Assembly: GCF_040719145.1 (NCBI RefSeq)
Contig: NZ_JBFDUZ010000001.1
Coordinates: 2,914,001-2,978,000, forward strand
Source of the DNA: Paenibacillus sp. JQZ6Y-1
GTDB lineage: Bacteria > Bacillota > Bacilli > Paenibacillales > Paenibacillaceae
Direction: 5' to 3'
Length of the DNA: 64,000 bases
Shown: positions 55,595 through 64,000 of the stretch, piece after piece
Layout: the number at the start of each line of letters is the position of its first letter
How positions within the stretch are numbered: position 1 is the first letter of the stretch
Notes under the pieces: model-generated
The model's database searches: none
What the model saw: the letters and a program-made list of their open reading frames with translations, nothing else
Told to the model about the DNA's origin: nothing
Made by a program: the position numbers and the translations under genes

Positions 55595-57904
55595 ATGTTT
55601 CGTACAAAATCTATCGCGACCCTGTTACTGATGGGAACGCTGGTCGCAGGATCCATCTGGTCCCCTCAAGCAGCAAAAGCTGATCGCCTTGCCAATGGCT
55701 CTGTCATTACGACATTGAGCAGTGGCACTACAACCAATACTGGCCTTAATCTATATGTAGATGGTTCCATTGCTACTGGTGGCGATGGCAGCAAAGATTC
55801 ACCTTTCAAAACACTGACTCAAGCCCGCGATTCCATTCGCGCCAAAAAAGGAGTACTGCCTACTGGCGGCATTACCGTATGGGTGAAAGGCGGCACTTAC
55901 AAATTCCCTTATACCTTCGATCTGAATGCTTCCGATTCTGGTTCGGCTGGTAAAACGATTGTATATCGCACCTATCCAGGTGAAAAAGCGATTCTATCAA
56001 ATGGCGTATCCGTTGATTCTTCCCTCTGGCAGCCATTGAACAGCGCAGCAGCCAAACGTGTCAATCCGAAAATCAACGCTTCTAATCTGGTCGAGCTGGA
56101 TGTGAAATCGCTCGGTCTGTCTAACATCAACGGGTATCCAGGCGGTACTTCCTTCTCTGATAAATGGGGCATTATCGACCTGATCGTCAACAACGAACGC
56201 CAACCCGTTTCCCAATGGCCAAACGCTGATGAAGAAGTTGGCAATACACGTGGTGGCTGGACTACAGCGAACGGCTCCGCAGATGCTAGTTCCTTTTATT
56301 ATGGCGAGAATGGAATTCCTGCCGATGGTGAGATTGACGATGCACTGAATGCAGATGGCACCAATCGTGCACAACGCTGGCAGAACAGTATTGCTGCTGG
56401 ACATGATCTGTATTTGCAAGGCTTCTGGAGAACAGCATGGGCTCCGGTGATGAGCAAAGTCAAAAGCGTAAACACCTCCGACGGTAGCATCACCTTGCTG
56501 GATATGCCAGCTGGTGGTATGGGCGACAAATTCAGTAAACAAATCGTCGGCTCCAATCCAGTCTATCGTGTAGGTAGCGGGAAAGAAGAATGGCGCGCAC
56601 TGAACCTGCTTGACGAAATTGACCAGCCGGGCGAATGGGCACTCGACTTCCAAGATGGCAAGGTGTACTACTATCCAAAAGACGGCACAGACATGAGTAC
56701 CAAAAACGTCGAAATTGCCGACAAACCAAGCGCAGTTGTTAAAATGACAAACACTTCTTACGTTTCCTTCTTAGGCTTCAATGTAGAAGATAGTCTGACC
56801 AATGGTATTGATATGCAGAACAGCCATCACATCACCATCGCTGGGAACACGATCCTAAACGTAGGCAATGGCGGCATCATCGATACTGGCGGCTACTCCA
56901 ATATGATCAAAAGCAATGACATTTACGATACTGGCGGCTTCGGCATCAGCGTCGGTAATGAAGGCGACCGGATGAAACTGACCGCCGCTAACACTCGCAT
57001 CAGCAACAACCATATTCACAATATTGGCGAACACGCCCATTTGGCAGGCATCGTTATCCGTGATTCCGTCGGCATCTGGGTCGATCACAACCTGATTCAT
57101 GATGTACCGCGCGATGCGATTCGCTATGAGCGCAACAACAATCTGACATTTGAATTTAACGAAGTGCACAATACAGCACTGGAAGAAACCGATACTGGTG
57201 CATTCTATACCGCTCAAGACTGGTCTTCGTATGGTAATGATTTGCGTTACAACTTCATTCACCACAACCGCCGTGCTAACGGCTTCTACGCAGACGGTAG
57301 TGATGCAGGTGACAACTATTACAACAACATCATTCAAGGCTCCGACCGCGCACTGCAATTGAACGGTCACCACAATATTGCCAAAAACAATGTCGTGATT
57401 GCTTCCAATACCGTACGTATCGAGAACCGTAGCGATACTAAGGATATTTCGGATATCGTATCGAGAAGCTATGGTGTAACTAGTACATTTGCCGAAACAC
57501 TCACATCCAAAAATCCAACTTCCGGCGTGTGGCTGGACTATGCAGCCAAGCTGAAAGCAAAATACGGATATACCGACAATCTGTGGACAGACGTTCTCAA
57601 TCCAACATGGCGCCCTGAGTATTCCAATGGCTCGGCAATCACCAACAACGCACTGGTTCAAGTTGGTAGCATCATCAAACCTAAATATGGTAACTACAAT
57701 GTCAGCGACAACAATGTACTGGATAACGTTGCAGATGCTAGCTTCTACAACTATAACCAAATGGATCTGCGCTCCAAAAATGCACAGGTACTGGCGAAGT
57801 TCCCGAACCTGAATAGCATCTTCCCACAAATCGGTCTGCAACAAGACACGTATCGCATTCGTGTCGTCACTCGTGCAGAAACTGGCGGTCTGACCAACCA
57901 CTAA
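55595..57904 (+). CDS. Secreted right-handed beta-helix protein, copy 1
   Basis: Exported protein of 769 residues. A clear signal peptide ends near SPQAAKA/DRLAN. An opening domain LNLYVDGS...GDGSKDSPFKTLTQARDSIR and VWVKGGTY resembles the DUF1565 start of carbohydrate-active parallel beta-helix enzymes. Next comes a jelly-roll-like insert with NNERQPVSQWPN, then helix coils (SHHITIAGNTILNVGNGGI, NNHIHNIGEHAH). The segments DTGAFYTAQDW and HHNRRANGFYADG are the best conserved among the three copies and may mark the active site. A glycoside hydrolase of the GH141/GH120 kind or a polysaccharide lyase is possible, but not shown. AAAGGAAG precedes ATG 55595. Confidence 0.85.
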   Translation: MFRTKSIATLLLMGTLVAGSIWSPQAAKADRLANGSVITTLSSGTTTNTGLNLYVDGSIATGGDGSKDSPFKTLTQARDSIRAKKGVLPTGGITVWVKGGTYKFPYTFDLNASDSGSAGKTIVYRTYPGEKAILSNGVSVDSSLWQPLNSAAAKRVNPKINASNLVELDVKSLGLSNINGYPGGTSFSDKWGIIDLIVNNERQPVSQWPNADEEVGNTRGGWTTANGSADASSFYYGENGIPADGEIDDALNADGTNRAQRWQNSIAAGHDLYLQGFWRTAWAPVMSKVKSVNTSDGSITLLDMPAGGMGDKFSKQIVGSNPVYRVGSGKEEWRALNLLDEIDQPGEWALDFQDGKVYYYPKDGTDMSTKNVEIADKPSAVVKMTNTSYVSFLGFNVEDSLTNGIDMQNSHHITIAGNTILNVGNGGIIDTGGYSNMIKSNDIYDTGGFGISVGNEGDRMKLTAANTRISNNHIHNIGEHAHLAGIVIRDSVGIWVDHNLIHDVPRDAIRYERNNNLTFEFNEVHNTALEETDTGAFYTAQDWSSYGNDLRYNFIHHNRRANGFYADGSDAGDNYYNNIIQGSDRALQLNGHHNIAKNNVVIASNTVRIENRSDTKDISDIVSRSYGVTSTFAETLTSKNPTSGVWLDYAAKLKAKYGYTDNLWTDVLNPTWRPEYSNGSAITNNALVQVGSIIKPKYGNYNVSDNNVLDNVADASFYNYNQMDLRSKNAQVLAKFPNLNSIFPQIGLQQDTYRIRVVTRAETGGLTNH

Positions 57905-57955
57905 TCCCTGCTTCAAATCAAATATAGCCCGGCATTCCCACAGCGTCGGGCGCTA

Positions 57956-57989
57956 CACCGGACTGGATCATCCCCAGTCCGGTTTTTTG
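57956..57989 (+). terminator. Intrinsic terminator after copy 1
   Basis: ACCGGACTGG pairs with CCAGTCCGGT and is followed by TTTTTT. Confidence 0.9.
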
Positions 57990-58087
57990 TATCTACATTT
58001 TTATAAAATAATATCGAAACCTTCTATTGTAAGCGTTATCCTTTCTCTCCTCTATCCACCTTTCATGCCCTAACAACTTCCAAAAAA

Positions 58088-58117
58088 TTGACACTTGTGT
58101 TCCAGCCTCCCTATACT
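58088..58117 (+). promoter_or_regulatory. Housekeeping promoter of copy 2
   Basis: Perfect -35 TTGACA (58088-58093), 18-base spacer and -10 TATACT (58112-58117). With the terminator before it, copy 2 is transcribed separately from copy 1, with a short leader. Confidence 0.75.
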
Positions 58118-58155
58118 GACTGTAAAAGGTCTTCAAGGGAGGTCAGGCATCAGAG

Positions 58156-60408
58156 GTGAAAAATCTTCGCTACACCGCACTTTCAGCCGGTCTGATATTG
58201 CTTCTGCTTTTTCCTTTATGGCGACAGGGATTCGGTGATAGCCGTCAGGGCGCACTGGAAAGTGGTCCCGACCACAATACACCCGTCAATCTATACGTGA
58301 ATGGCTCTGCTAACGCCTCTGGGCAAAATGGCAGCAAGGAGCATCCGTATACTACCATCGAGGCAGCGCGCAACGATATTCGCCAGATGAAGCGTCCACT
58401 GCCACAGGGCGGTGTAACCGTCTGGGTCAAAGGTGGGCAATACAATCTCAGTTCGACGCTGGAATGGACTGCCAACGATTCCGGCACCGCTAGCGCACCG
58501 ATCATTTACCGCTCTATGGCAGGCGAGAAAGTCAGCCTTACCAATGGCAAAACCGTCAATCCATCGGATTGGCAGCCACTGGATGCAGCAGCACGCAGTC
58601 GGGTCAATCCGGCAGTGAACCCCAGTCAGCTAGTACAGCTGGATGTGCGCAAGCTCGGCTTCCGCAACAGCACCGGATTTACTGGGGGCGATTATTTTAC
58701 CGAGAAATGGGGAATATTACAGCTTATCGTAAACGATGCCATGCAGCCAATCTCGCAGTGGCCGAACCGTAATGATGCAACTGCTGGTCTGCGCAATGGC
58801 TGGGCAGTGGCATCGGGTATTTTGAATGAACGCTCATTCTTTTATGATCCATCGCAAAATACCGACACCAGTAGTGAAGGTCGTATGGTACGCTGGCAAA
58901 AGGCAATTGCCAGTGGGCATGATGTGTATTTGCAAGGCTTCTGGCGCACCGTATGGAGCCCAGTCACCATCCGACTGAAGCAGATTGAGGAAGGCTCACG
59001 CACTCTGCATCTATCGCAAACCCCAGCGGGCGGAATCGGCTCCAAATTCAGCGCCGCTGCCGACGAATCGTCAGGCAGCAATCCGTACCGGGTAGGTGAT
59101 GGCAGTGAGGAATGGCGTCTGCTCAATCTGCTGGAGGAAGTCGATCAACCGGGCGAATGGGCGTTGGATTTTAAAGACGGCAAAATCTACTATTATCCTT
59201 CCAAGCCGCTCAATCAGTCCACCACCGTGATCGCTGACGATACCGATCCGATCATCAATATCAAAGGTGCATCGCATCTCAAATTTATCGGCTTTGAGCT
59301 GAAAAATGGCATGGGCAACGGTATCACCATGCAAAATACGAATCATATTACACTCGCTGGGCTAACGATTCGCAATATGAGCAATGGCGGCATTACCGAT
59401 ATTGGCGGCAGCAGCAATTTGATTCAAAGCAACGATGTATACGATACTGGCAGCTTTGGCATCAGTGTTAGCAAAGCGGGCAACCGTGACAAGCTGCAAT
59501 CGTCCAATACACGCATTACAAACAATCACATCTACAATACCGGCATTCTCGTCCATCTGGAGCCGCTCATCATCCGCGAATCGGTCGGCATGCGTATCGA
59601 CCACAATCTGCTGCATGATGTACCGAAGGATGCGATCCGGTATACGTACAGCAACAAGCTGCTATTTGAATATAACGAGATTCATAATACTGGTTTGGTA
59701 GAAGGCGATACAGGCGCAGTGTATACCGCTCAGGATTGGTCGTCATACAGCAATGTGCTGCGCTACAATATGATTCATCATAATCGTCGCTCCAACGGCT
59801 TTTACGCGGATGGCGGCAGCAGCGGCAATACGTATCAGAACAATATTATTCAAGATACGAAGCGCGCATTTATTATTGAAAATGGACATCATAATGTAGC
59901 GACAGGCAATCTGCTGATCAATGCCAATACGATGGAAATCAACGACCGCTCTGCCTCGCTGGATTACAGCCTAAACAGCACATACGCCAAGCTGCTGCGC
60001 AGCTTCAAGCCAACAACTGGCGCATGGAAGGAATATGGCGAAGCGTTAGGAAAACAATACGGGCTTAAAGGCAATCTGTGGAATTATGTACTCAGCAGCA
60101 AATGGAATCCGCAATATCCAAATGGCAGCAAGCTGAACAACAATGTGATCATCGGCAATACGAGCATCAAGCTGCCGAAAAAAGGCGATGTATCCGCTAC
60201 GGGCAACGCCACGATCCAGAGTATTCAGAACGCTGGATTTTATAATTACAGCAATCTCGATCTGCGAACCAACAACAGCACCATTTTGAAAAAGTTCCCT
60301 TCGTTGAACAAGGTGATTAGCGAAATTGGGTTGTATAAGGATCAATATCGGGTCGAGCCGCTCACTCGTAACCAGTATGATGGACTTAGCAACCATGCAA
60401 CCGATTAA
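58156..60408 (+). CDS. Secreted or anchored right-handed beta-helix protein, copy 2
   Basis: Paralogue of copy 1, 750 residues. The hydrophobic N-terminus (YTALSAGLILLLLFPLW) has no obvious cleavage site, so it may stay as a membrane anchor. The same order follows: NLYVNGSAN, VWVKGGQYNL, NDAMQPISQWPN, helix coils, DTGAVYTAQDW and HHNRRSNGFYADGG. The start is GTG 58156, with GGGAGG about 13 bases upstream, which is rather far; no better start exists in frame. It has its own TTGACA/TATACT promoter. I see no clear terminator after it. The function is unknown, as for copy 1. Confidence 0.83.
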   Translation: MKNLRYTALSAGLILLLLFPLWRQGFGDSRQGALESGPDHNTPVNLYVNGSANASGQNGSKEHPYTTIEAARNDIRQMKRPLPQGGVTVWVKGGQYNLSSTLEWTANDSGTASAPIIYRSMAGEKVSLTNGKTVNPSDWQPLDAAARSRVNPAVNPSQLVQLDVRKLGFRNSTGFTGGDYFTEKWGILQLIVNDAMQPISQWPNRNDATAGLRNGWAVASGILNERSFFYDPSQNTDTSSEGRMVRWQKAIASGHDVYLQGFWRTVWSPVTIRLKQIEEGSRTLHLSQTPAGGIGSKFSAAADESSGSNPYRVGDGSEEWRLLNLLEEVDQPGEWALDFKDGKIYYYPSKPLNQSTTVIADDTDPIINIKGASHLKFIGFELKNGMGNGITMQNTNHITLAGLTIRNMSNGGITDIGGSSNLIQSNDVYDTGSFGISVSKAGNRDKLQSSNTRITNNHIYNTGILVHLEPLIIRESVGMRIDHNLLHDVPKDAIRYTYSNKLLFEYNEIHNTGLVEGDTGAVYTAQDWSSYSNVLRYNMIHHNRRSNGFYADGGSSGNTYQNNIIQDTKRAFIIENGHHNVATGNLLINANTMEINDRSASLDYSLNSTYAKLLRSFKPTTGAWKEYGEALGKQYGLKGNLWNYVLSSKWNPQYPNGSKLNNNVIIGNTSIKLPKKGDVSATGNATIQSIQNAGFYNYSNLDLRTNNSTILKKFPSLNKVISEIGLYKDQYRVEPLTRNQYDGLSNHATD

Positions 60409-60813
60409 CTGTATTTCAATATGATATGTATAGTCTTCAAGACACAAATTGGCTATCATGCTGTCCGGCTAACTGTACCTTTTGCCGCAGCTTGGTAGCC
60501 CTTTTGTCGTCTGGACTTGACATACTTTTACAAGCTATGCTGAAATAGTTACAAAAAAGAAACCAATTAGTTAATTTCATGAGATAATTTTTACATTTAT
60601 TTATATATTTAATTATTTTTTGCTAATTAACAAAAATTACTTTAAGATAGGTTTGTAATTTCAAAATTTTGGTAATTATTGATAAGGCAATGTCAATCAT
60701 TCCAATAAGGAGGTGATATTACGTTACTGGATTCGGCAAGGCCACCTTGCATCATGACGGGATTATAGAACCCGACGACCTGCATGCACAGAGAATGGAG
60801 GGAAATCATACAA
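60409..60813 (+). promoter_or_regulatory. Promoter and structured leader of copy 3
   Basis: 405 bases without a gene. A possible promoter is TTGCTA (60620-60625), 17 bases, TAAGAT (60643-60648). About 160 bases of leader follow. They contain a strong AAGGAGGTGAT at about 60706-60716 that does not serve a visible gene, a tight hairpin GCAAGG-CCA-CCTTGC (60736-60750) and a second one CGGG-N9-CCCG (60758-60774). I do not recognise a known riboswitch. Confidence 0.4.
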
Positions 60814-63510
60814 ATGAGTAAGCTAAAAACGTTCCTATCGTTAACCGCGATGGTAGCACTAAGCAGTACGCTGGCATTCCCGGCCCCCTATGCGTCAGCC
60901 GATCAGGTGAACAATCGCGAAGTCGTTACACTCGACAGCGGGCCAACCGTCAAAACAGGTCTCAACCTGTACGTGGACTCCTCTGGAAGTAATTCCGGCG
61001 ATGGTAGCAAAGACACTCCTTTTGCAACCTTGACCCAAGCTCGTGATAGCATTCGTGCCTTACATGGCGATCTCCCTACAGGCGGCATTACCGTCTGGGT
61101 CAAAGAAGGCGAATACGAAATGTCCAACTTTGAACTGACGGATCAGGATTCTGGTACCGCCGACAAACCGATCATTTATCGCACCTATCCGGGTGAGCAG
61201 GTAACACTGACGAACGGCGTACACATCTCCCCTTCCGACTGGGAACCACTAAGCAAAGATGCAGTGGCACGTGTCCATCCGAATGTGTACGCGGATGATC
61301 TATACCAGCTGGATGTGCAAAAGCTAGGCTTAAAGCATATCCATCACTTTTCCGGCGGTACTTCTTTTACCGAGCAATGGGGCATTGTTGATCTGATCGC
61401 CGATGGTGTGCGTCAGCCGATCTCGCAATGGCCGAATCCCGGCGAATCGGTCAATAAGCACCGTAAAGGCTGGACGACTGCCAATGGCTCGGCTGATGCG
61501 AAGTCCTTCTATTACGGCGAAGGCGGCATCCCTGAAAATGGTGATACGACCGATACGCTGGATTTGGACGGCACCAACCGCGCTGAACGCTGGCAAAAAT
61601 CACTAGACGATGGACATGCGCTGTATTTGAAGGGCTTCTGGCGTACCGTCTGGAGCCCAATCACCAGCTCCGTACAGGAAATAGATACCAAGCATCATGT
61701 AATCACACTTAAGGACCTGCCAGATGGCGGCATGGGCTCCAAATGGAGCAAGACGGTCGAAGATTACCGTTCCAGCCTCAGTGCACCGACCGTCAACCAA
61801 GAAACCGCAGCAACAGAAACGACGGCAGCCTCCGAGGATGATGCGCTACACGATAACGATACATCCAGCAAATCCTATCTGGTGTACAAGGACGGCGGCG
61901 CGGCACAATCCATGACGCTGAAGGAAGAACAAAGCGACGATTCATTGCTGGAAACAAAACCGTCCAGCGCTGAACAGGATGCGCAAGATGCCGAACCAGT
62001 GAAACTGACGGACAAAGGCGCGGACGTATCGTCCGTCACGTATGACGATCAGTCGTCTTCTCCGGTTCGTGATCTGAGTGAGTCGTCAGTTACTTCTGAT
62101 GCGTATGCGCCTTCGTCTGTACAGGATGATGTATATGAAGGATCATCCGTTAGCGACGATACGTATGCTACTCCCTATACTGCCAAAATCCGTGCGCCTT
62201 ACCGTATCGGTTCAGGCACCGAAGAATGGCAAGCGCTGAATTATTTGGATGAGATTGATGTTCCGGGCGAGTGGGCACTCGATTTTAAAGATAAAAAGCT
62301 GTATTACTATCCAAAAGGAAATCTGGATGATCTGAACATCATTATCGCCGACAATGAAAACCCGGTCGTAGCGTTCAATGGTGCCTCCCATGTGCAGCTG
62401 ATCGGCTTTACCTTTGAAGGCAGTATGGGCAACGGGATTGAGCTGAACGATGCCGATCATATTACAATCGCTGGCAATACGCTGCGTAATCTGGGCAATG
62501 GCGGTATTCTCGATGTCGGCGGCAGCAATAACCTGTTCCAGAGCAATGACATTTACGAGACCGGCGGCTTTGGTATTAGTATTAACAAGTCGGGCGACCG
62601 TAAAACGTTAACTCCTGCCAACAGTAGAGTGACCAATAACCATATTCATCATGTAGGCGAGCTGACGCATCTGGAGCCGCTGCTGGTGCGTGAATCGGTC
62701 GGCATTACCTTTGATCATAACCTGCTGCATGATGTGCCAAAGGATGCGGTACGGTATGTGTACAGCAACAATCTGACGTTTGAATATAATGAGGTACACA
62801 ATACGTCGCTGATCGAAGGCGATACCGGTGCATTCTATACTGCTCAGGACTGGGCATCGTATGGCAATGTGCTGCGCTACAACTTCATTCACCACAATAA
62901 ACGTTCCAACGGCTTCTATTCCGATGGCGCGGACAGTGGTGACAATTACAAGTACAATATCGTACAAGGCTCCACCAAAGGCATTTTGCTCAACGGGCAT
63001 GACAATATCGCTTCTAACAATCTGGTTGTCGATTCCAATATGATTCAGGTCGATCAGCGCGGCGATAGCAAGAGTCATGGTGTCAACAGTATCTTTGCGG
63101 ATCAACTGCGCGAGATGAACCCGGACAGCAATCCGTGGGCTAACTATGGTAAAGTACTGCAAGATACGTACGGCTATGACCATACGCTGTGGGATAGCAT
63201 CCTTGATCCCGACTGGCATCCCGAATATCCAAACGGTACGCGCATGACCAACAATATGCTGGTCAATACACCGGACGTTGTGATTCCGAAGGTGGGCGAT
63301 GTAAAGGTGGAAGGCAATGACTCCATCAGCAGCGTGGCGGATGCACAGTTTTATGATTACAGCAAAATGGATCTGCGTACAGACAATACCAAGGTTCTGG
63401 CGAAGTTTCCTGATCTGAATGAAGTATTTCCGAAGATTGGGCTGCTGAAAGATGATTATCGGACGCGGGTCATTACGCGTGCGGAAAGTGGCGGCTTATC
63501 AAACCACTAA
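60814..63510 (+). CDS. Secreted right-handed beta-helix protein, copy 3, with acidic insertion
   Basis: Paralogue of 898 residues. The signal peptide ends near APYASA/DQVNN. It keeps the common scheme: NLYVDSSGSNSGDGSKDTPFA, VWVKEGEY, DGVRQPISQWPN, helix coils, DTGAFYTAQDW and HHNKRSNGFYSDG. It differs by about 145 additional residues rich in Ser, Asp, Glu and Thr, placed where copies 1 and 2 have a short loop. I start at ATG 60814 (MSKLKTF), eleven bases after GGAGGG, rather than at 60784. It is transcribed from its own upstream region and ended by a strong terminator. Confidence 0.85.
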   Translation: MSKLKTFLSLTAMVALSSTLAFPAPYASADQVNNREVVTLDSGPTVKTGLNLYVDSSGSNSGDGSKDTPFATLTQARDSIRALHGDLPTGGITVWVKEGEYEMSNFELTDQDSGTADKPIIYRTYPGEQVTLTNGVHISPSDWEPLSKDAVARVHPNVYADDLYQLDVQKLGLKHIHHFSGGTSFTEQWGIVDLIADGVRQPISQWPNPGESVNKHRKGWTTANGSADAKSFYYGEGGIPENGDTTDTLDLDGTNRAERWQKSLDDGHALYLKGFWRTVWSPITSSVQEIDTKHHVITLKDLPDGGMGSKWSKTVEDYRSSLSAPTVNQETAATETTAASEDDALHDNDTSSKSYLVYKDGGAAQSMTLKEEQSDDSLLETKPSSAEQDAQDAEPVKLTDKGADVSSVTYDDQSSSPVRDLSESSVTSDAYAPSSVQDDVYEGSSVSDDTYATPYTAKIRAPYRIGSGTEEWQALNYLDEIDVPGEWALDFKDKKLYYYPKGNLDDLNIIIADNENPVVAFNGASHVQLIGFTFEGSMGNGIELNDADHITIAGNTLRNLGNGGILDVGGSNNLFQSNDIYETGGFGISINKSGDRKTLTPANSRVTNNHIHHVGELTHLEPLLVRESVGITFDHNLLHDVPKDAVRYVYSNNLTFEYNEVHNTSLIEGDTGAFYTAQDWASYGNVLRYNFIHHNKRSNGFYSDGADSGDNYKYNIVQGSTKGILLNGHDNIASNNLVVDSNMIQVDQRGDSKSHGVNSIFADQLREMNPDSNPWANYGKVLQDTYGYDHTLWDSILDPDWHPEYPNGTRMTNNMLVNTPDVVIPKVGDVKVEGNDSISSVADAQFYDYSKMDLRTDNTKVLAKFPDLNEVFPKIGLLKDDYRTRVITRAESGGLSNH
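61745..62190 (+). other. Ser/Asp-rich insertion in beta-helix copy 3
   Basis: About 145 codons between GGMGSKWSK and APYRIGSGTEEW that have no counterpart in the other two copies. It is strongly acidic and contains three imperfect ten-residue units SSVTSDAYAP, SSVQDDVYEG and SSVSDDTYAT. It is probably a flexible surface loop or calcium-binding segment. The edges are approximate. Confidence 0.8.
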
Positions 63511-63605
63511 CATTTCTGAATGATGCGACTAGGTTGCTTCAAGTACCTTAGGGAGAGATAAGGCAAACACGCATACTGTTCAAAACCTAATCGTCGTGCA
63601 GAACA

Positions 63606-63650
63606 AGAGCGAGTAGTGATTCCAATTGGGAGTTGCTGCTCGCTTTTTTT
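63606..63650 (+). terminator. Intrinsic terminator after copy 3
   Basis: GCGAGTAG pairs with CTGCTCGC across a ~19-base loop with a run of T following. Confidence 0.75.
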
Positions 63651-63765
63651 GATTTTCATTATGAGTGGAATGACTGGATTTGACTTCTAGGGTAGGTTCG
63701 TTTATCGTTTTAGTTCGATGTTTTTTAAAGTTACTTTCTTTTATTCATTATTTTGCTGAATACTA

Positions 63766-63810
63766 TTGCAAATCTATGATGAGATGATATAATTATCTTA
63801 AAGTTAAGAT
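63766..63810 (+). promoter_or_regulatory. Promoter with repressor-type operator before the dioxygenase gene
   Basis: TTGCAA (63766-63771), a 16-base spacer and a perfect TATAAT (63788-63793). Directly behind it stands the perfect inverted repeat ATCTTAA-AG-TTAAGAT (63795-63810), placed at the expected transcription start. This arrangement fits a MarR-type repressor such as MhqR, which controls this gene family in B. subtilis; that link is inference. Confidence 0.7.
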
Positions 63811-63950
63811 TTTAAATGTAAGGCGATTTTGAAATGGGTTTCTGGTTTATGTATGGAATAGGTTGATGACCTACTATGTGAAATTGTGATTCGGAGATTG
63901 GCTTTTGTTGGAATAGATAATAAGCAATGATTTTGAGGAGGATGATTAGG

Positions 63951-64000
63951 ATGGAATTATTGGGTATTCATCATGTGTCGATTATGACGGGCAAAGCGGA
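63951..64000 (+). CDS. VOC-family ring-cleaving dioxygenase (MhqO-like), 5' end only
   Basis: Only 16 full codons are inside the window. The beginning MELLGIHHVSIMTGKA with the metal-ligand His pair is typical of MhqO/glyoxalase-type extradiol dioxygenases that deal with quinones and catechols. ATG 63951 follows TGAGGAGGATGATTAGG. A promoter with an operator-like inverted repeat lies about 150 bases upstream. Everything past 64000 is unseen. Confidence 0.75.
   Translation, partial: MELLGIHHVSIMTGKA

Noticed and set aside
56855..57916. 353-codon open frame opposite beta-helix copy 1, with similar frames opposite copies 2 and 3
   Set aside because: The frames mirror the repetitive paralogues and have no ribosome binding sites; they are shadows of real genes.
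60700..60780. Cyclic di-GMP (GEMM) riboswitch before beta-helix copy 3
   Set aside because: GGCAAGG and short hairpins recall it, but the conserved GACGCAAAGCC core and the second helix pattern are absent.

Overview
The window looks like chromosomal DNA of a Paenibacillus-type Firmicute. The evidence is moderate GC content, strong AGGAGG-like ribosome binding sites, frequent TTG and GTG starts, a T-box in front of leuS, and two gene blocks ordered as in Bacillales: yqeG-yqeH-aroE-yqeI-nadD-yqeK-rsfS-yqeM and comEA-comEB-comEC near holA. In Bacillus subtilis these blocks adjoin one another. Here about 31 kb of accessory genes lies between them.

Layout. From 1 to 10.7 kb, mostly on the minus strand: holA (cut by the window edge), an ECF sigma/anti-sigma pair, comEC, comEB, comEA and leuS with its Leu T-box and promoter. 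From 10.7 to 32.4 kb, on the minus strand: a nonribosomal peptide synthetase (NRPS) operon of four synthetases (six adenylation modules), then a PLP-dependent dehydratase and an MFS exporter. From 32.7 to 37.4 kb, on the minus strand: a two-component system, a BcrAB-like ABC transporter, and a PadR/DUF4097 pair, a plausible sensing and self-protection block for the peptide. From 37.9 to 41.4 kb: a molybdopterin oxidoreductase (plus strand) and a membrane diguanylate cyclase (minus strand). From 41.8 to 48.1 kb, on the minus strand: the yqe block, with cvfB inserted between rsfS and yqeM. From 48.3 to 52.8 kb, on the minus strand: a MoxR / DUF58 / transglutaminase operon. From 53 kb to the end, on the plus strand: an M42 aminopeptidase, a 1.4 kb gene-poor stretch, three tandem paralogous secreted beta-helix proteins, and the first codons of a VOC-family dioxygenase behind an inverted-repeat operator.

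The NRPS operon is the most notable system. Read by domain logic it could make a hexapeptide containing Phe (with an epimerization domain), Ile/Val-like residues and a probably basic residue. However, gene order does not match assembly logic: the epimerization domain is followed in the operon by a synthetase that starts with an adenylation domain, no D-donor-type condensation domain is visible, and there is no thioesterase, reductase or terminal condensation domain to release the product. Other unusual points are an in-frame (QH)15 reading frame directly after the comEB stop, stem-loops in front of comEA and in front of the ABC transporter, and a Ser/Asp-rich insertion in the third beta-helix protein.

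All calls come from reading the sequence by eye. No database search or structure prediction was run.
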